Positions 45,945-57,439 are shown, numbered from the stretch's first letter. The stretch: 59,293 nucleotides of DNA from Terfezia claveryi (GCA_015179025.1 WHUX01000283.1:1-59293), one strand, 5' to 3'. The notes: generated by a model not told the origin, from the letters alone. Numbers and translations are program-made.

Positions 45945-47130
45945 TATTCCGTAGTGCTAAATTGGTAGCTATAACTATCAAGTTAGATTAAGGCCCGCAG
46001 AGGGCATGGACGCAAAAGATTTGAGTTTTTTTTTTGGGGGGAGATCCGTTCTGTGTATGCGGAGAGACCCAGAATGCGGCTCATCTGCTAGAGTGTGCGT
46101 AGGTTGGGGACGGAACTGGACATTTCTTAGTCTGGGGCAGGTCTTGGGAGGAGGCGGAGGCAAATCAGGAATGGTGCGAGAAGGTGTGGGAGGTGCTGCG
46201 GGTGAAGGGTTAAAGGGGCGGAGGGTGGTATCTATGTATCTAATTCAGAATTCCTTCAGGGATGGGGATCAAGTAGTCTGGCTTGCACTAGCCCCTCCAC
46301 AGGGGGTCAAGCACGTCCTGAGGCTGGATTATCCACCGGACCCGTTTCCGGGCTCTTCATAGTTAGATTAACTTGAATAAAAGTAATAAATTATTATAAA
46401 TATATAAAAAACCTCTAATAGATTCCACAACAAAGGCACACTCCCAAGGCCAACCTCAACCTAAAAAATCTCTACCTTTACATCCAGCTACATTCAAAGA
46501 AGATAAGGGGCAATTCCGGATCCTAAACCTTATCGAGCACTGGTAGGAGGGCTATTGTACATAGCTAAGATGACAAGACCTGAGAAGCTAATTTATTAGG
46601 CTCGCGAACAGCCAACCCATCGGCAATCTACAGAGCCAGAGCAATACTTCAACATCTGGTAAGAACCAAGACTACTGGGCTAATCCTGAAAAATCCTGCA
46701 AATCTAGACCTTATTAAATATACCGACGCAACAATAGGTTGGTATAGCCAGCGGCAAGATACAGTCTCACTATCTATTACCGAGGCCGAATATATAGCAG
46801 CCTGCAATGCTGCCTAGGGCCAACAATTCCTTGCTGAGATGTGTTCCACTAAAACCAATCCTACGAACTGGTATTGAAAGCGCATTCAACTTGGCACACA
46901 CCTCCTGATGTATCAGAAGAACTAGACACATTGAGCATAGATATCACTATCTACGCCAATAAGTGAAAGCGGACAACTTGGAAATTAAGAAATTCCAGGC
47001 AAAGATAATCCAGCCGATATTCTTATAAAACTCACCTCAATGAGCACCCTTACAACAAGGCAAAACTAGGTGGGTGTCGCTGACAGAGTAAGGGAGGGTG
47101 TGGAAAATACTCGCCCAACGCTGAGGGATT
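45945..47130 (+). pseudogene. Duplicated block, copy 2: GC-rich segment plus copia RT/RNase H remnant
   Basis: Matches 36880-38060 throughout, with small indels. The first part has TAGTCTGG-box variant CTGGCTTGCACTAGCCCCTCCACAGGGGG. The second part is decayed copia: GWYSQRQDTVSLSITEAEYIAACN-like RNase H near 46740-46810 and NPADILIKLTSMSTL near 47010-47050. Its position after NLR2 mirrors copy 1 after NLR1, so gene and tail duplicated together or the tails inserted before duplication. Confidence 0.75.
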
Positions 47131-47410
47131 AGTTCGCTAATGTGCACTCGCTCATGTTATAACACATATACGGACCTATGTGTTGTGTATCCCTGTGGTG
47201 ACTATATGTTGAGGAATGGATTAGTGACTACTCATGTGAGTTTAAACGGTTATACGGAGTATGGGAGACCTAATGTATATAAACCTAGTGGTGGAGAAAA
47301 ACAAGTAGTGAGACCTACATACTTATACTTATATCTACCAACTTATATCTTTTGGCCTGCGCGCAACAACTGTGAGTCCAATCGCAAGATCTACCTACTA
47401 TAGTTCATAC
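47101..47410 (+). repeat. LTR-like sequence of the decayed copia element
   Basis: Follows a purine tract (AAGGGAGGGTG) at 47088-47100 and contains TGTGGAAAATACTCGCCCAACGC, a TATACTTATATC box and a CCTGCGCGCAACAACTGTGAG segment also seen in altered form at 15765-15795. The exact 3' end is uncertain. Confidence 0.5.
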
Positions 47411-47826
47411 TAGTATTGTCATTTGGAGAAGCATTGTTATCAAGAATAACGTAGGTACCGTAGCAGGCTGGAGTTGACTCAATCACAGCACAGCAGACTA
47501 TCCACGGGTAGACGGACCCCACCTTCATTGACATAAAAATCCATACTTAGTATACTAAATTGTCAGGATTTCTAGTTGTCCACTATACTAATTCACTGCC
47601 AAATCTCAGCAAGATTGCTCCAACTGATGCTTCTTTTTTTTTCTTAAAAAAAAAAAAAAAGGCTTTACCCACAATCGACCTAGAATCATGACGGGCCCCA
47701 AAGCCTCCCCTTTAAAGGTTTGACCAAAGCTTTCGGTACCAGAAGCAGATCTGTGAGACCCAAATTACCAACTCCAAAGGTGGGCATGTGAGCGTGCTTA
47801 CATAGGTATAGTACAGTAGGTAGGTA
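47411..47826. other. Gene-free stretch
   Basis: No gene is seen. It holds a T-rich then A-rich run (47632-47660) and a GTAGGTAG microsatellite at 47814-47831 into which the copia element inserted. Confidence 0.5.
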
Positions 47827-47831
47827 GGTAG
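47827..47831. repeat. Target-site duplication GGTAG (left)
   Basis: GGTAG precedes the left LTR, and GGTAG follows the right LTR at 52576-52580. Both sides lie in a GTAGGTAG-type simple repeat, so some ambiguity remains. Confidence 0.75.
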
Positions 47832-48070
47832 TGTAGGAAATACTCTTCCAATACATGTGCAACCATGTGAGTACGTCAACAACATATGGACATAGAGGCA
47901 TGTGGATAAGAAGGCATATGACAAGCATGTGCGAATACGGAGGAGATATGTATATATAGACTGCTAGAACCCCTAAAGCAGAGATATAGATCAAGCAAGC
48001 AATACATCTCTCTTACAGATCAATCCCCAATATCTACGTTCATATATCCTAAGATCTCATAATCCTTACG
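47832..48070 (+). repeat. 5' LTR of copia element
   Basis: Starts TGTAGGAAATACTC, has TATGTATATATAG near 47950, and ends CCTTACG (its partner ends CCTTACA). This is the LTR family of which older relatives lie at 38031 and 47101. Confidence 0.9.
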
Positions 48071-48088
48071 GGTTATGAGCCCGGAGCT
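48071..48088 (+). promoter_or_regulatory. Primer binding site, internal initiator tRNA-Met type
   Basis: GGTTATGAGCCCGGAG directly after the LTR is complementary to the anticodon arm of initiator tRNA-Met (CCGGGCUCAUAACC). Drosophila copia is known to prime from a half-molecule of this tRNA with a site starting GGTTATG. Match to this host's tRNA is inferred. Confidence 0.7.
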
Positions 48089-49416
48089 TGAGCTTCAAAA
48101 GCGCCACTTCAACAATGTCAAGCTTTGCAGAAGCCTCAGGGTCGGGCAACGACTCAATGAGGCCTCCAGAAGCCCCCAAAAGCACGAACACCACACCCGA
48201 TCGAAAAATAACCACACTCACGACCAAACTAAATGGATCAGACAATTACCCTGAATGGGTCACAACTATGAAACTCTACTTCCAAATGATCCAACTAGGA
48301 GACCATCGAGCATGGGATATTATCGAAGGAACATACCGAAAACCTCCAGATAAGCCACAAGAATGGCTGGACGGGAATCACTACATTCTTCTTACCATCC
48401 TAAAAAATAGCGAACCCCAAGTCCGTAGTCGAATTGCGACAGTGGAAAAAGCCAAAGACGCCTGAAATACCCTCAAACAAGCCTATGAAGGAAGAACAGC
48501 AACTGAATTCCATTCTTTATTAAGAAGCTTGGTATATCTCCACTATGACGATAGAAAACACTCGATCTCAGAGCACATCACAGCATACGAAAAACTCTGG
48601 AATACCTTCTCAGGCATTATCGCTCGAGCAGACCTTACCAAGGATACTGGATTTGGTAAAGGATTACTGGCCTTCTCTAGATGTGAGTAGGTTAAAACCG
48701 AATTTCTACTCATGTCACTACCTACATTCTACGCAAGTACTGTAGAAAATGTCAGGTCAAAAGAACAAACCTACGACGATACTGCACGGAAAATAAACGA
48801 ATACATTACTACTAGGCAAAAAGGCCAAAACCAACACAAGGAAAACAACAGCAACCCATTGGTTCAAAGAATAGCCTTGAACGATAAACGTTGCAGCTAC
48901 TGCATAGGTAAGGGATGGCAAGGTCTCAATCACAATGAAAACGAATGTTATACCAAGAAAAGGGAACAAGGGAATGCTGCCAAACGCCAGAAACGAAAGA
49001 AGGATGAAGAAGCCGTTATTGTGCAGATAATAATAGGAAAAGCAGACGGAGGACCAACAGGAGCATACCAATATGATACGGCTGCATCTCATCACACAAC
49101 GAACGAACTTGGAAGGCTATCGGAATTACAGGACAATCTCAACCTAGTGGTAAAAGGACATAATGGAGCAGAATCCATCTGTACCACTATGGGTACACTG
49201 ACACTCCAATGTAATGGAAGAACGATATACCATAAAGAATGCCTATATAATCCAACATATAGCAATATCATCAGTGGAGAAAGGATGCCGCATAAACATA
49301 CCCTTCAAGTACAGGGAAAATCAGCCAGATTGTGGAAGGGGAAAAATGTTATATATAACATAAAAAGAGACATAAAAGGCGCCCTCTAGATAATACCCGA
49401 TAAAGTCACATTATAG

Positions 49417-49548
49417 CAATTAGCTATCCAACCACCAAAGGCTGCCCTCGCCCAATTAACCACTGAAACCGAATTAGCTATCCAACCATCAAAGGCTGCC
49501 CTCGCCCAATTAACCACTGAAACCACCCAATCAGCTATCCAACAACTA
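49417..49548 (+). repeat. 57-bp tandem duplication in copia pol
   Basis: LAIQPPKAALAQLTTETE and LAIQPSKAALAQLTTETT are encoded in tandem, upstream of the integrase zinc region. A third, partial unit (SAIQQLK) follows. Confidence 0.8.
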
Positions 49549-50404
49549 AAAATCCTACATGAACGATATGTGCATATCTCACTCAATACCTTAAAAAATC
49601 TCCCCGAATATCAGTTACTAGGCAAAATAATCCAACCAACAATTACCTGCGAGGCATGTCAGCTCAGCAAAGCAACAAAACCACCAGCAAAAAGCGGACA
49701 AGGGATAAGGACATCTAAACCATTGGAACGATTACATGCAGACTTAGTTGGGCCTATAGATCCAATGACCCTTGCCAGCCAATATAAATATCTCCTACTA
49801 GTAACCGATGACTATAGCAGATATATAATAGCAAGAGCTCTAAGAAATAAGAGCAATGCAGCAGGAGCACTTATTGGAATTATTAATGCTCTAGAAAATA
49901 AGACCACCCACCAATACAAAGTTGTCCAAATACAAGCAGACTGGGGAGGCGAATTCCATACTCTCAAACTCGACACCAAACTTCAGCAAAGGGGAATCAC
50001 CCTTAAAGAAACTGTACCAAGGCATAGCGAAACTAATGCTATAGCAGAAAGAACAAATAGAACCATTATAACAATGAGCAGAACAGCCTTACTAGCAGCG
50101 AATATGCCAAAAAACCTCTGGGACAAAGCTGCCCACTGGGCAGTATACACAAAAAACCGAGTTCCCCATAAAGGCCTAAATGGAAAAATTCCTATTGAAG
50201 TACTATTCAATAAAAATGCCTTGCAAGAACGCATAAATCTAAGACCATTCGGCCAAAAAGTCATTTGCTTTAACTATGAGAATAAAGCCTCAGATAAATT
50301 AGCCCCTCGAGGGTATACTGCTCGAATCGTTGGATATACAACTACATTTGGTACATATATAACGATCAATGAAAAAGGAAAATGCACCTTAGCTAAAAAT
50401 CCCG

Positions 50405-50640
50405 CAAAAGCTCAAGAAAACGAGCTCGGAAAAGATCAAGAATACGAGCTCCAAAAAAGTCAAGAAAGCGAGCTCGAAAAAACCCAAGAAACCGAGCTCG
50501 GAAAAGCTCAAGAAAGCGAGCTCGGAAAAGCTCAAGAAAGCGAGCTCGGAAAAGCTCAAAGCGAAGAAAGCGAGCTCGGAAAAGCTCAAGAAAGCGAGCT
50601 CGGAAAAGCTCAAGAAAGCGACCTCGCAAAAGCTCAACAA
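50405..50640 (+). repeat. 24-bp coding minisatellite between integrase and RT
   Basis: About ten units of AAAGCTCAAGAAAGCGAGCTCGGA encode KAQESELG. All indels keep the frame (one 9-bp insertion). It lies in the unstructured linker between integrase and RT, so length variation could be tolerated. Confidence 0.88.
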
Positions 50641-52336
50641 AGCACACAAGATCCCACCCTGCAGCAAGGGAGGCATCGGAAAAGTGCTGCAGAATGGATA
50701 GAAGAACTTGGGGAACGAAAATCTAAAAGACAACGAAAGGCCACTGAGAAAGCTACGATCAAGGTCACTGAAAAAGCCATGATCAGAATAGTCAACTCTG
50801 ACCATCCAACAGATGTACAAACCAGATCCTCTGCACAAGCACATGAATGGGCAAAAGCACGAACTAAAGAAAGAGAGCAATTGCAGAAATATGGCGTATT
50901 CACAAGAATCACTAAAGAAGATATCCCAGAAGGGACCAAGATTGTAGACACCAAATGGGTCTATACAATAAAGCGAAAATTAGATGGAAGTATTGAGAAA
51001 TACAAAGCCAGAAAAGTAGGGAGAGGATTTACTTAGGAGGATGGGATCAACTATGATTCCGACAAAACCTACGCACAAATGATGAGATCCGAAACATTGA
51101 AAATCCTGCTTATACTGGCCATGTATAAAAAATGGAGAATTCGGCAGTGGGACGTGGTAGCCGCCTACTTGCAGGCTCTTTTACATCATGATGTCTATAT
51201 TTCGAATATAAATGAAAATGGAGAGACCGAATACTAGAAGCTTAATAAAGCTCTATATGGGCTAAAACAAGCAGGGCATGAGTGGTTTAAGACATTAGAG
51301 AAGATCTTAGCACTTGCAGGACTCCATCAATGCATTGAAGATGAAGGGACCTACACAAACCATGATAATTCCTTCATTCTAGGAACTCATATCGATGACC
51401 TTATAGGAATTGCGGATAATGAGACAATACTTAAAGAATTCGAAGAAAAAATCGAGGAAAAAATTGAGCTTGAGAAACGTGGGAATCCAGAGAAACTCCT
51501 AGGAATTGAGCTTAAGTGGAACAACACAAATACGGAAGTCATAATGACCCAAAAGGTACTTATAGAAATAATGGCCTCAAAATACCTCCTCCACGGCGAA
51601 CCGCAACATAAGAATTCCTTACCCATTAATCCAGAAGTATATGGCGACTCTAATGACCATTTCGAAGATGCTAAGAAATATCAAGTACTTACAGGAGGAC
51701 TACTTTATATTGCAAGAATGACAAGACCTGAGATATCTATCCATATCAACCTTCTGGGACGGCGAGCATCTAAACCTTCCACAACAAATTATAGAGCTGC
51801 TTTAACTATTCTCCAATATCTCCAGAACACCAAGCATTTAGGACTAATTCTATGCAAACCTACGGATTTACACCTTGTCATATATGCAGATGCATCCTAC
51901 GGTGGTGAACAAGCGAGATCCCAAACAGGAGTACTCATGACTCTCGGTGATCAACCAGTAGGATGGTACAGTCGCCGTCAAGATACTGTATCCTTGTCAA
52001 TCACCGAAGCAGAATATATTGCTGCATGTGAAGAAGCCAAAGATGTAGCTTGGGTATAACAACTCCTAGATGAACTTGGATTATCACTAAAACCTACGGT
52101 AAAAACAGATAGTGAAGGAACCTTCAACCTAGCTCATACCTCTCGCTGTTTAAGACGAACTAGGCATATTGAACATCGATACCACTATCTACGCCAACAA
52201 GTACAAGCAGAAAAATTAGCCATAACAACTATCCCAGGTAAGGAAAATCTAGCGGATATTCTTACCAAGATTACGCCCATGGTTACCATTAAAAAATGGC
52301 AAGACCGGTGGATGAGATTGGCAGAGTAGAGGAGGG

Positions 52337-52575
52337 TGTAGGAAATACTCTTCCAATACATGTGCAACCATGTGAGTACGTCAACAACATATGGACATAG
52401 AGGCATATGGATAAGAAGGCATATGATAAGCATGTACGAATACGGAGGAGATATGTATATATAGACTGCTAAAACCCCTAAAGCAGAGATATAGATCAAG
52501 CAAGCAATACATCTCTCTTACAGATCAATCCCCAATATCTACGTTCATATATCCTAAGATCTCATAATCCTTACA
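52337..52575 (+). repeat. 3' LTR of copia element
   Basis: Almost identical to 47832-48070. The right-hand copy has A/T at all the differing sites found. Confidence 0.9.
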
Positions 52576-52580
52576 GGTAG
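52576..52580. repeat. Target-site duplication GGTAG (right)
   Basis: Directly follows the terminal CA of the right LTR. Confidence 0.75.
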
Positions 52581-52591
52581 GTATATAGGTA

Positions 52592-53587
52592 TGTTCTGGG
52601 CCGTCACGGAATTAGGATTTGGTCAAGGGTTTTCAATGCCATGGTGACTTCTACAATACCACAACGGTTCTACAATAGTACAGCGACACTCCAATATCAC
52701 ACGTAGTAAATACTAAATAGAAGTATATCCAATATTACAGTTATTTTATAGCAAGTTACTTAATTAAACAAAGAACAAAGGGATAGAGCAAAGTACTAAA
52801 CAACATGAGGGGGATAAAAAAATTGCTCAACCCTCCACCCAATCAAGGCATCAATTGCTGAACTTTTCTTTTGAAGGAATACTCGGATTGTGGTAGAAGA
52901 TTTCTTGTATTCCTTGAAAATACTAATTGCCTAGAATCGCGACTTCTATATATTGTAGGAGTTCATGCATTCGCATATTCCTACAAACGTATGAACTCCA
53001 GACATATATCACAGTTCCGAATAATATTCGTACTTACGCAAAGAGCAACGTTGAGCGTGCCAACCAGACTAACGTTGAGCCAAATATGACTATTACCGGC
53101 ACAGCATAGCGCTGTACAACCACACTAGCAGGTATTGCCAATCTCCCGAGCCGCCGGCTGCCTGGTGTTGATCATACCTGCATACATACTGGCGGCACTG
53201 ATCTACCCATAGTACAACACCCCTCCTCGCCAACACCCTACAGTAGAACGCCTTATAGAATAATATCCATAATACACACACTATAGGGTTGCAAATAATG
53301 CATATTGCTAATGAAACTGTCAAAGTTATATGCTATAGTGGCACTTGTGGTATTGCAATATCTATGCCAGCCATAAGCATATTAAGGATGTTGGACTAAG
53401 ATACTCGGGGAGGCATTGGTCCAGGCATGGCTGCAGCAACATATTGACAATACCTACGGAGTACTTACGCACATGTTGGACTGCTGATAACTAAGTTCTA
53501 TTTGTCTCTTTATTTGGTGTTTAAACACTTACACTATGTACTTTTATACATATGAATGTATATGCCCTTCCGCAACGGCCTAGAACA
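52592..53587. mobile_element. Non-autonomous TIR element, 996 bp, TGTTCTG family
   Basis: The left end TGTTCTGGGCCGTCACGGAA and the reverse complement of the right end TGTTCTAGGCCGTTGCGGAA match at 17 of 20 positions. The terminus is the same as that of the element at 34017 (TGTTCTGGTCCGTTCC). TA flanks both sides. There is no transposase. It contains a reverse TAGTCTGG box (53056). Confidence 0.65.
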
Positions 53588-55240
53588 TATAAATATGTAT
53601 TACAGAGGCGATGGGATATTGCATATAATACAGACAAGATATATTAATCAGCAAAATAAAATGTCCATAGGGACGCAGCGTATCTTCCTGTGTATCCTAT
53701 GCTTCCTACCTCCAAGTAGCTTTTGTCTAGCTGCATCCTATACTTCCTTAGACACGAAATTCTGGGCATATGTGGATGCAGATATCCAGGTTGATTTGGA
53801 TGCTGAATACTATGCTTATTTGCAAGTGAATATTTGGACTGATTTCCTCGGTGGATTAGTGTTCTTTCGAATTATAGTCAGTATTCAAACTGTTTAATAT
53901 TACTAATCGTGATTAGAGTATTTTGACATAGCTTAATGTGTCAATACTATTGTAAAGTAGTATTAGGGAGTTGAGCATAACTTTTGAAAATCATAATCAA
54001 TGTTCAAACTGTTCAATACTGCTAACCGCAATTAGGGTATTTAGCATTTTAACGTAGTTCAAAATAGCATTGAACAGTGCTAAAGCGTTCAGAGTAAACT
54101 ATTTGAAGCATGATTACTATTCAACTGGGTTGACGATGATAAGCACAGTGAAACATGGCTAGCAAGTACTAGTATAGTTTATATGTCTAGCCAATTGAGC
54201 AGCACTTGATACAGCATATCAAAAGAAAGTTTAATGGTATTTCATCTTATCAATATCACTAAATGCATTAAAGCTACTATATATGTGTCGTCAATAAACT
54301 GAAGTATGATGAGAATATGAGCTAATTGAAGAGTAGTAACACCCTAAATTCTTAGGATGTTGGTTCAATATGCCAAGGGAGGTAAGAAGCAGCTGGCGAC
54401 TTGTAACGGGACAGAGTTCATATCTAATATTGAAGTCAGGTGATAACTAGATGCAATTAAAATGTACACTAACTTAAGCTTAGATAGGAAGTTGGCGGAC
54501 ATGCTACATAGCCACTTAGGTTTGCCTGTGCGCCAAGGATATATTTGTATGGAAAATCCGTGAAGCCAGACTAGGTCGAGTATAGTTGCATGCAACCAGA
54601 CTTAAGTAGGTACAGTAGTATAGTTGTATGTGTGCTCAACAAATCCAGTCTGGTTGGCACAACACCTCCTTTGAACAAATCTAAAGCTGTTGGAGAGGCA
54701 GATCGCATCCTTCTGGTGAAGTTCCTGAGCCTCCCTAGGAGCGGTCGGGTTCGAGACTAGTTCCTGAGTTAAGCTCAACGAAACGCAGATCACAAGTCTG
54801 GCTTGCACGACGTCATTTACGGCTTGGCGAGAATCACCTAGCACAAATTTCAAACCAAGTTCGTGGAAATCAACGAGTGAGTTTTGAATAGGCAGCGAGG
54901 ATAGGTAATGATACGTATCAATATCTCAGGGTAGTCTGGTTGGCACATCTCAGGGTTCTTTTTAGTCGCCCGTTGAAAGTGGCAACAGATTACCGTGGAA
55001 ACTCTGACGGCACTTGGATTTAAGACTGGCACAATCCCCTCCACGGAGGGCTTTAAAGTAAACTTATTCTGCGGAATGTTGTCTGGAATCTTTAGGCTTT
55101 GTTTGTTCGTCTCTACGCTACGAGAGTCTGATTGAGACTACCTCTACGAGGGTCTAATCGCGAATAATCAACGTTCTACTCCGCATCTACATATACTGTA
55201 CCCTGTACACATAATCTCAGCCCAGAAGAGAATACCGACC
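53588..55240. other. Gene-free stretch upstream of NLR3
   Basis: Two diverged ~115-bp copies lie in tandem at about 53870-54075 (ATTCAAACTGTTTAATATTACTAATCGTGATTAG and TTCAAACTGTTCAATACTGCTAACCGCAATTAG). TAGTCTGG boxes lie at 54646 and 54931, and a related TGGCACAATCCCCTCCACGGAGGG at 55027. An open frame at 53556-53897 has no recognisable features. The last 60 bp share TCTACTCCGCATCTACA and AATCTCAGC..AGAAGAGAATACCGA with the other NLR promoters. Confidence 0.5.
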
Positions 55241-56369
55241 ATGGCCAAGAAAGATTCCCGTTCGAAGCGTTCGAAGCGTTCGAAGCCCGCTCCTGACCCG
55301 CAGGTGGCCCAATCTTCGCCCACTACGCCTCTCGGGCGTCTTTGGGACACGTTGAGAGCGAGATCCCCGTCTCCTAGTAGAACGCGCGGCAGCAATACCC
55401 CAGATCAGCTAGATGTTGTATCCTCTTCCTCTGAATCGCTCGTAGTCCGAGCAAGCGTACTTGCCTTCCCGGGAAGCGTTCCGCCCTACCAGCGCATAAC
55501 CCAATGGTGCGCTTAGGCGGCCACGGTTCACCTTCCTCCTCCACGTCCGGCGCACCCATCGTTCCAATATCGAATCCTCCATCCCCTAGCTATGGAGTAG
55601 TGCGTCGCAACAGTACCCCGGATCAGCCAACTCAATCGCTCGCTGTCCACAGTTCGTATTCAGATTCCTCCGCCCTGCAAACTCAGAGACCCCCACTTCA
55701 TGCCCTATCATCACCAACTGATGCCGGAGGCTCCCCTACCACTCGCGCTCAGGGCTCATCCACCATATCTGTCAGCGCACCCATCGTTCAAACATCGCAT
55801 TCACAGTCCGAATCCATAGCAAGCGAAAATCCTGCACCTTCTTCAATCTATGGGTCTAATATTCCAACCTCCAGCTGTCAAGCACAGGCCTCGGCAGAAA
55901 TCGTTGTGCAAGCAGCAGCAGCGCCTCAAACGAAGTCAGCATCTCAGGTTTGGGCTAAGACGTTGGAACTTGCTGGGAAGAAACTCAAAGATAACAACCT
56001 CCCAGCACTCAATCCCACGAACTTCACCTCACAGTCAGCAGAGAAAAATATTGAGGCTGTTATCAAAGCGCTGAATACTCTACAGGAAGATGAGAGGAAA
56101 AAAAGGTGGAGCTATACCTGGAATGGGAAGGAAGTTGTAGTCGTGGAACGTTTGCGGAAAATTATGAAAAACGTGGAGCAATACAAAAAGGTTGTGGATA
56201 TTGCAATTCAGGCTAATCCGCAAGTGAGTGCCTTAGTTTGGGCGGGTGTTTGTGGTATCATGCGGGTTCGTAATGACGCAGTCTCCCTGAGACTCACTGG
56301 AACTAAGCTGATTCACTGAATAGGTCGTACTGAATCATATAGAAGTAATTGAAGGTTTTGAGGTGGCCA
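55241..56369 (+). pseudogene. NLR3: truncated NLR paralog, N-terminal exons only
   Basis: Starts MAKKDSRSKRSKRSKPAPDP, aligning with NLR1/NLR2. The KRS repeat comes from a 9-bp tandem repeat. A deletion near 55470-55490 shifts frame and gives a stop at 55514-55516. The homologous frame continues at 55504. Coding similarity runs through the helical domain start (ALVWAGVCGIMR), the first intron (56266-56323) and 46 bases of exon 2 (VVLNHIEVIEGFEVA), then stops abruptly at 56370 where an integrase element begins. NACHT and ankyrin parts are missing, or lie beyond the window. Confidence 0.85.
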
Positions 56370-56500
56370 TGTTCTGTCCCATAGAGCGGTGCGTCCCGCC
56401 CACGTGTGGGACGTCCCATACGCCTGTGGGACGCTAAAGCTGGGTGGGACGTCCCACCCAGCTTTGGCACTAGTGACCGTCCCATCCAGCGGTGGAATAA
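56370..56500. repeat. Subterminal palindrome array, with a 30-bp perfect palindrome
   Basis: AAAGCTGGGTGGGAC and its exact reverse complement are adjacent at 56436-56465. Shorter TGTGGGACGTCCCA and CGCCTGTGGGACG boxes precede it. Likely transposase binding sites or a cruciform. Confidence 0.85.
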
Positions 56501-57439
56501 TTTTCTAGCATAATTATTGCAAGCCGGACAAAATTATTGCATACAGAACTATCTATCTATGTAAGAGAAACAACCAACCGAAACAACCAAGTGAAACAAC
56601 CAAGCGAAATAACCAAGCAAAATAACCAAGCAAAATAACCAGACATATATACATAAGATACAAATAAATAAAACAAGCAGTAGTATGATCTAAAAAAAAA
56701 ACAGATAAATAAAAGAACAGAAATCAAGTTCTCCGGACTACTATACTATCTATTAAATTATCCCCACCAGCTGAATTAGAGACCGAAGCAGTAAGTCGGG
56801 AGGAACGACGAGTCATGGAGGTAGAGCCTGAAGGTGCAAGTGTAGAGCGTGAGACTACAGTGCGAGTATTACGCTCCTCAAGGGCAGCGAGGTTTAGACA
56901 TGCCCCAGCCTGATCACCCAAGCGGTCCTTGCCCCGGTGGCAATAGTTAGTGCATCTAGAGCCAGATTTGAAGCACTTGCACCGTTTGGTTTGACAGGTA
57001 GAGCTGTTGCTGCAAGTACAGTATAGAAGCACCTCTGTTATTTGAGAGGCTAGAGTAGCAGCGCGCCGGAGAGTGATTACTGATGAATTACTTGTGAGAT
57101 CCAAAGTTGTAGCTGGAGAAAGCATAAGTAGAAGAAAATCAAGCTGACAATAGGGATAAGGCACTTACCCACAAGCTCAGGAACCCGGTTGAGTTCACCG
57201 GTTGGATATAATCGATCCAAGATACCATACTCTGTCTGTAGTTGATATCTACCAGAGTGTGGCTGGCATATAACTCGAGCATATAGTCTAGGATGGTCTA
57301 GAGTACCCCGGTCTTCTGTAGGAATGCGCAGGGAAACAACTGTATTGGGCTCAAAGGACTCAATAATAAATCGTTTATTATAACGATTGGCCATTTGATC
57401 CCGAGTCTTTTGGGCAATAGACAGTATTGATTCCTCTGC

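Larger units (their letters stand above)
48115..52329 (+). pseudogene. Copia Gag-Pol, single frame interrupted only by stop codons
   Basis: Start ATG 48115; final TAG 52327-52329; about 1404 codons in one frame. Gag with zinc motif CX2CX9HX4C (CSYCIGKGWQGLNHNENEC); protease with DTAASHH; GAG-pre-integrase His/Cys region (HERYVHIS..CEACQLSK); integrase Asp in HADLVGP, Asp in QADWGGEF, Glu in AERTNRT; a Gln/Glu-rich repeat linker; RT with KWVYTIKRK, VVAAYLQA, HIDDLIGI; RNase H with YADASYGG and ITEAEYIAAC. Stops: 48463 TGA, 48688 TAG, 49387 TAG, 49414 TAG, 51034 TAG (Gln expected), 51235 TAG (Trp expected), 52057 TAA (Gln expected). Most fit C-to-T on one strand or the other. No indel breaks the frame. 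Confidence 0.9.
47832..52575 (+). mobile_element. Ty1/copia retrotransposon, full length, 4744 bp
   Basis: Two 239-bp LTRs (47832-48070, 52337-52575), a primer binding site right after the left LTR, one pol-gag frame from 48115 to 52329, a purine tract before the right LTR (GAGGAGGG) and a GGTAG target duplication. The LTRs differ at about five positions, all G or C in the left and A or T in the right copy, most in CpA/TpG context. No frameshift is seen. Seven nonsense codons kill the frame. Confidence 0.92.

Noticed and set aside
53556..53897. A 113-residue frame with hydrophobic segment
   Set aside because: It straddles the end of the TIR element and has no family resemblance. Probably chance.
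54700..54790. A tRNA or SINE suggested by GGTTCGAGACT
   Set aside because: No A box lies at a suitable distance, and no second copy was seen.
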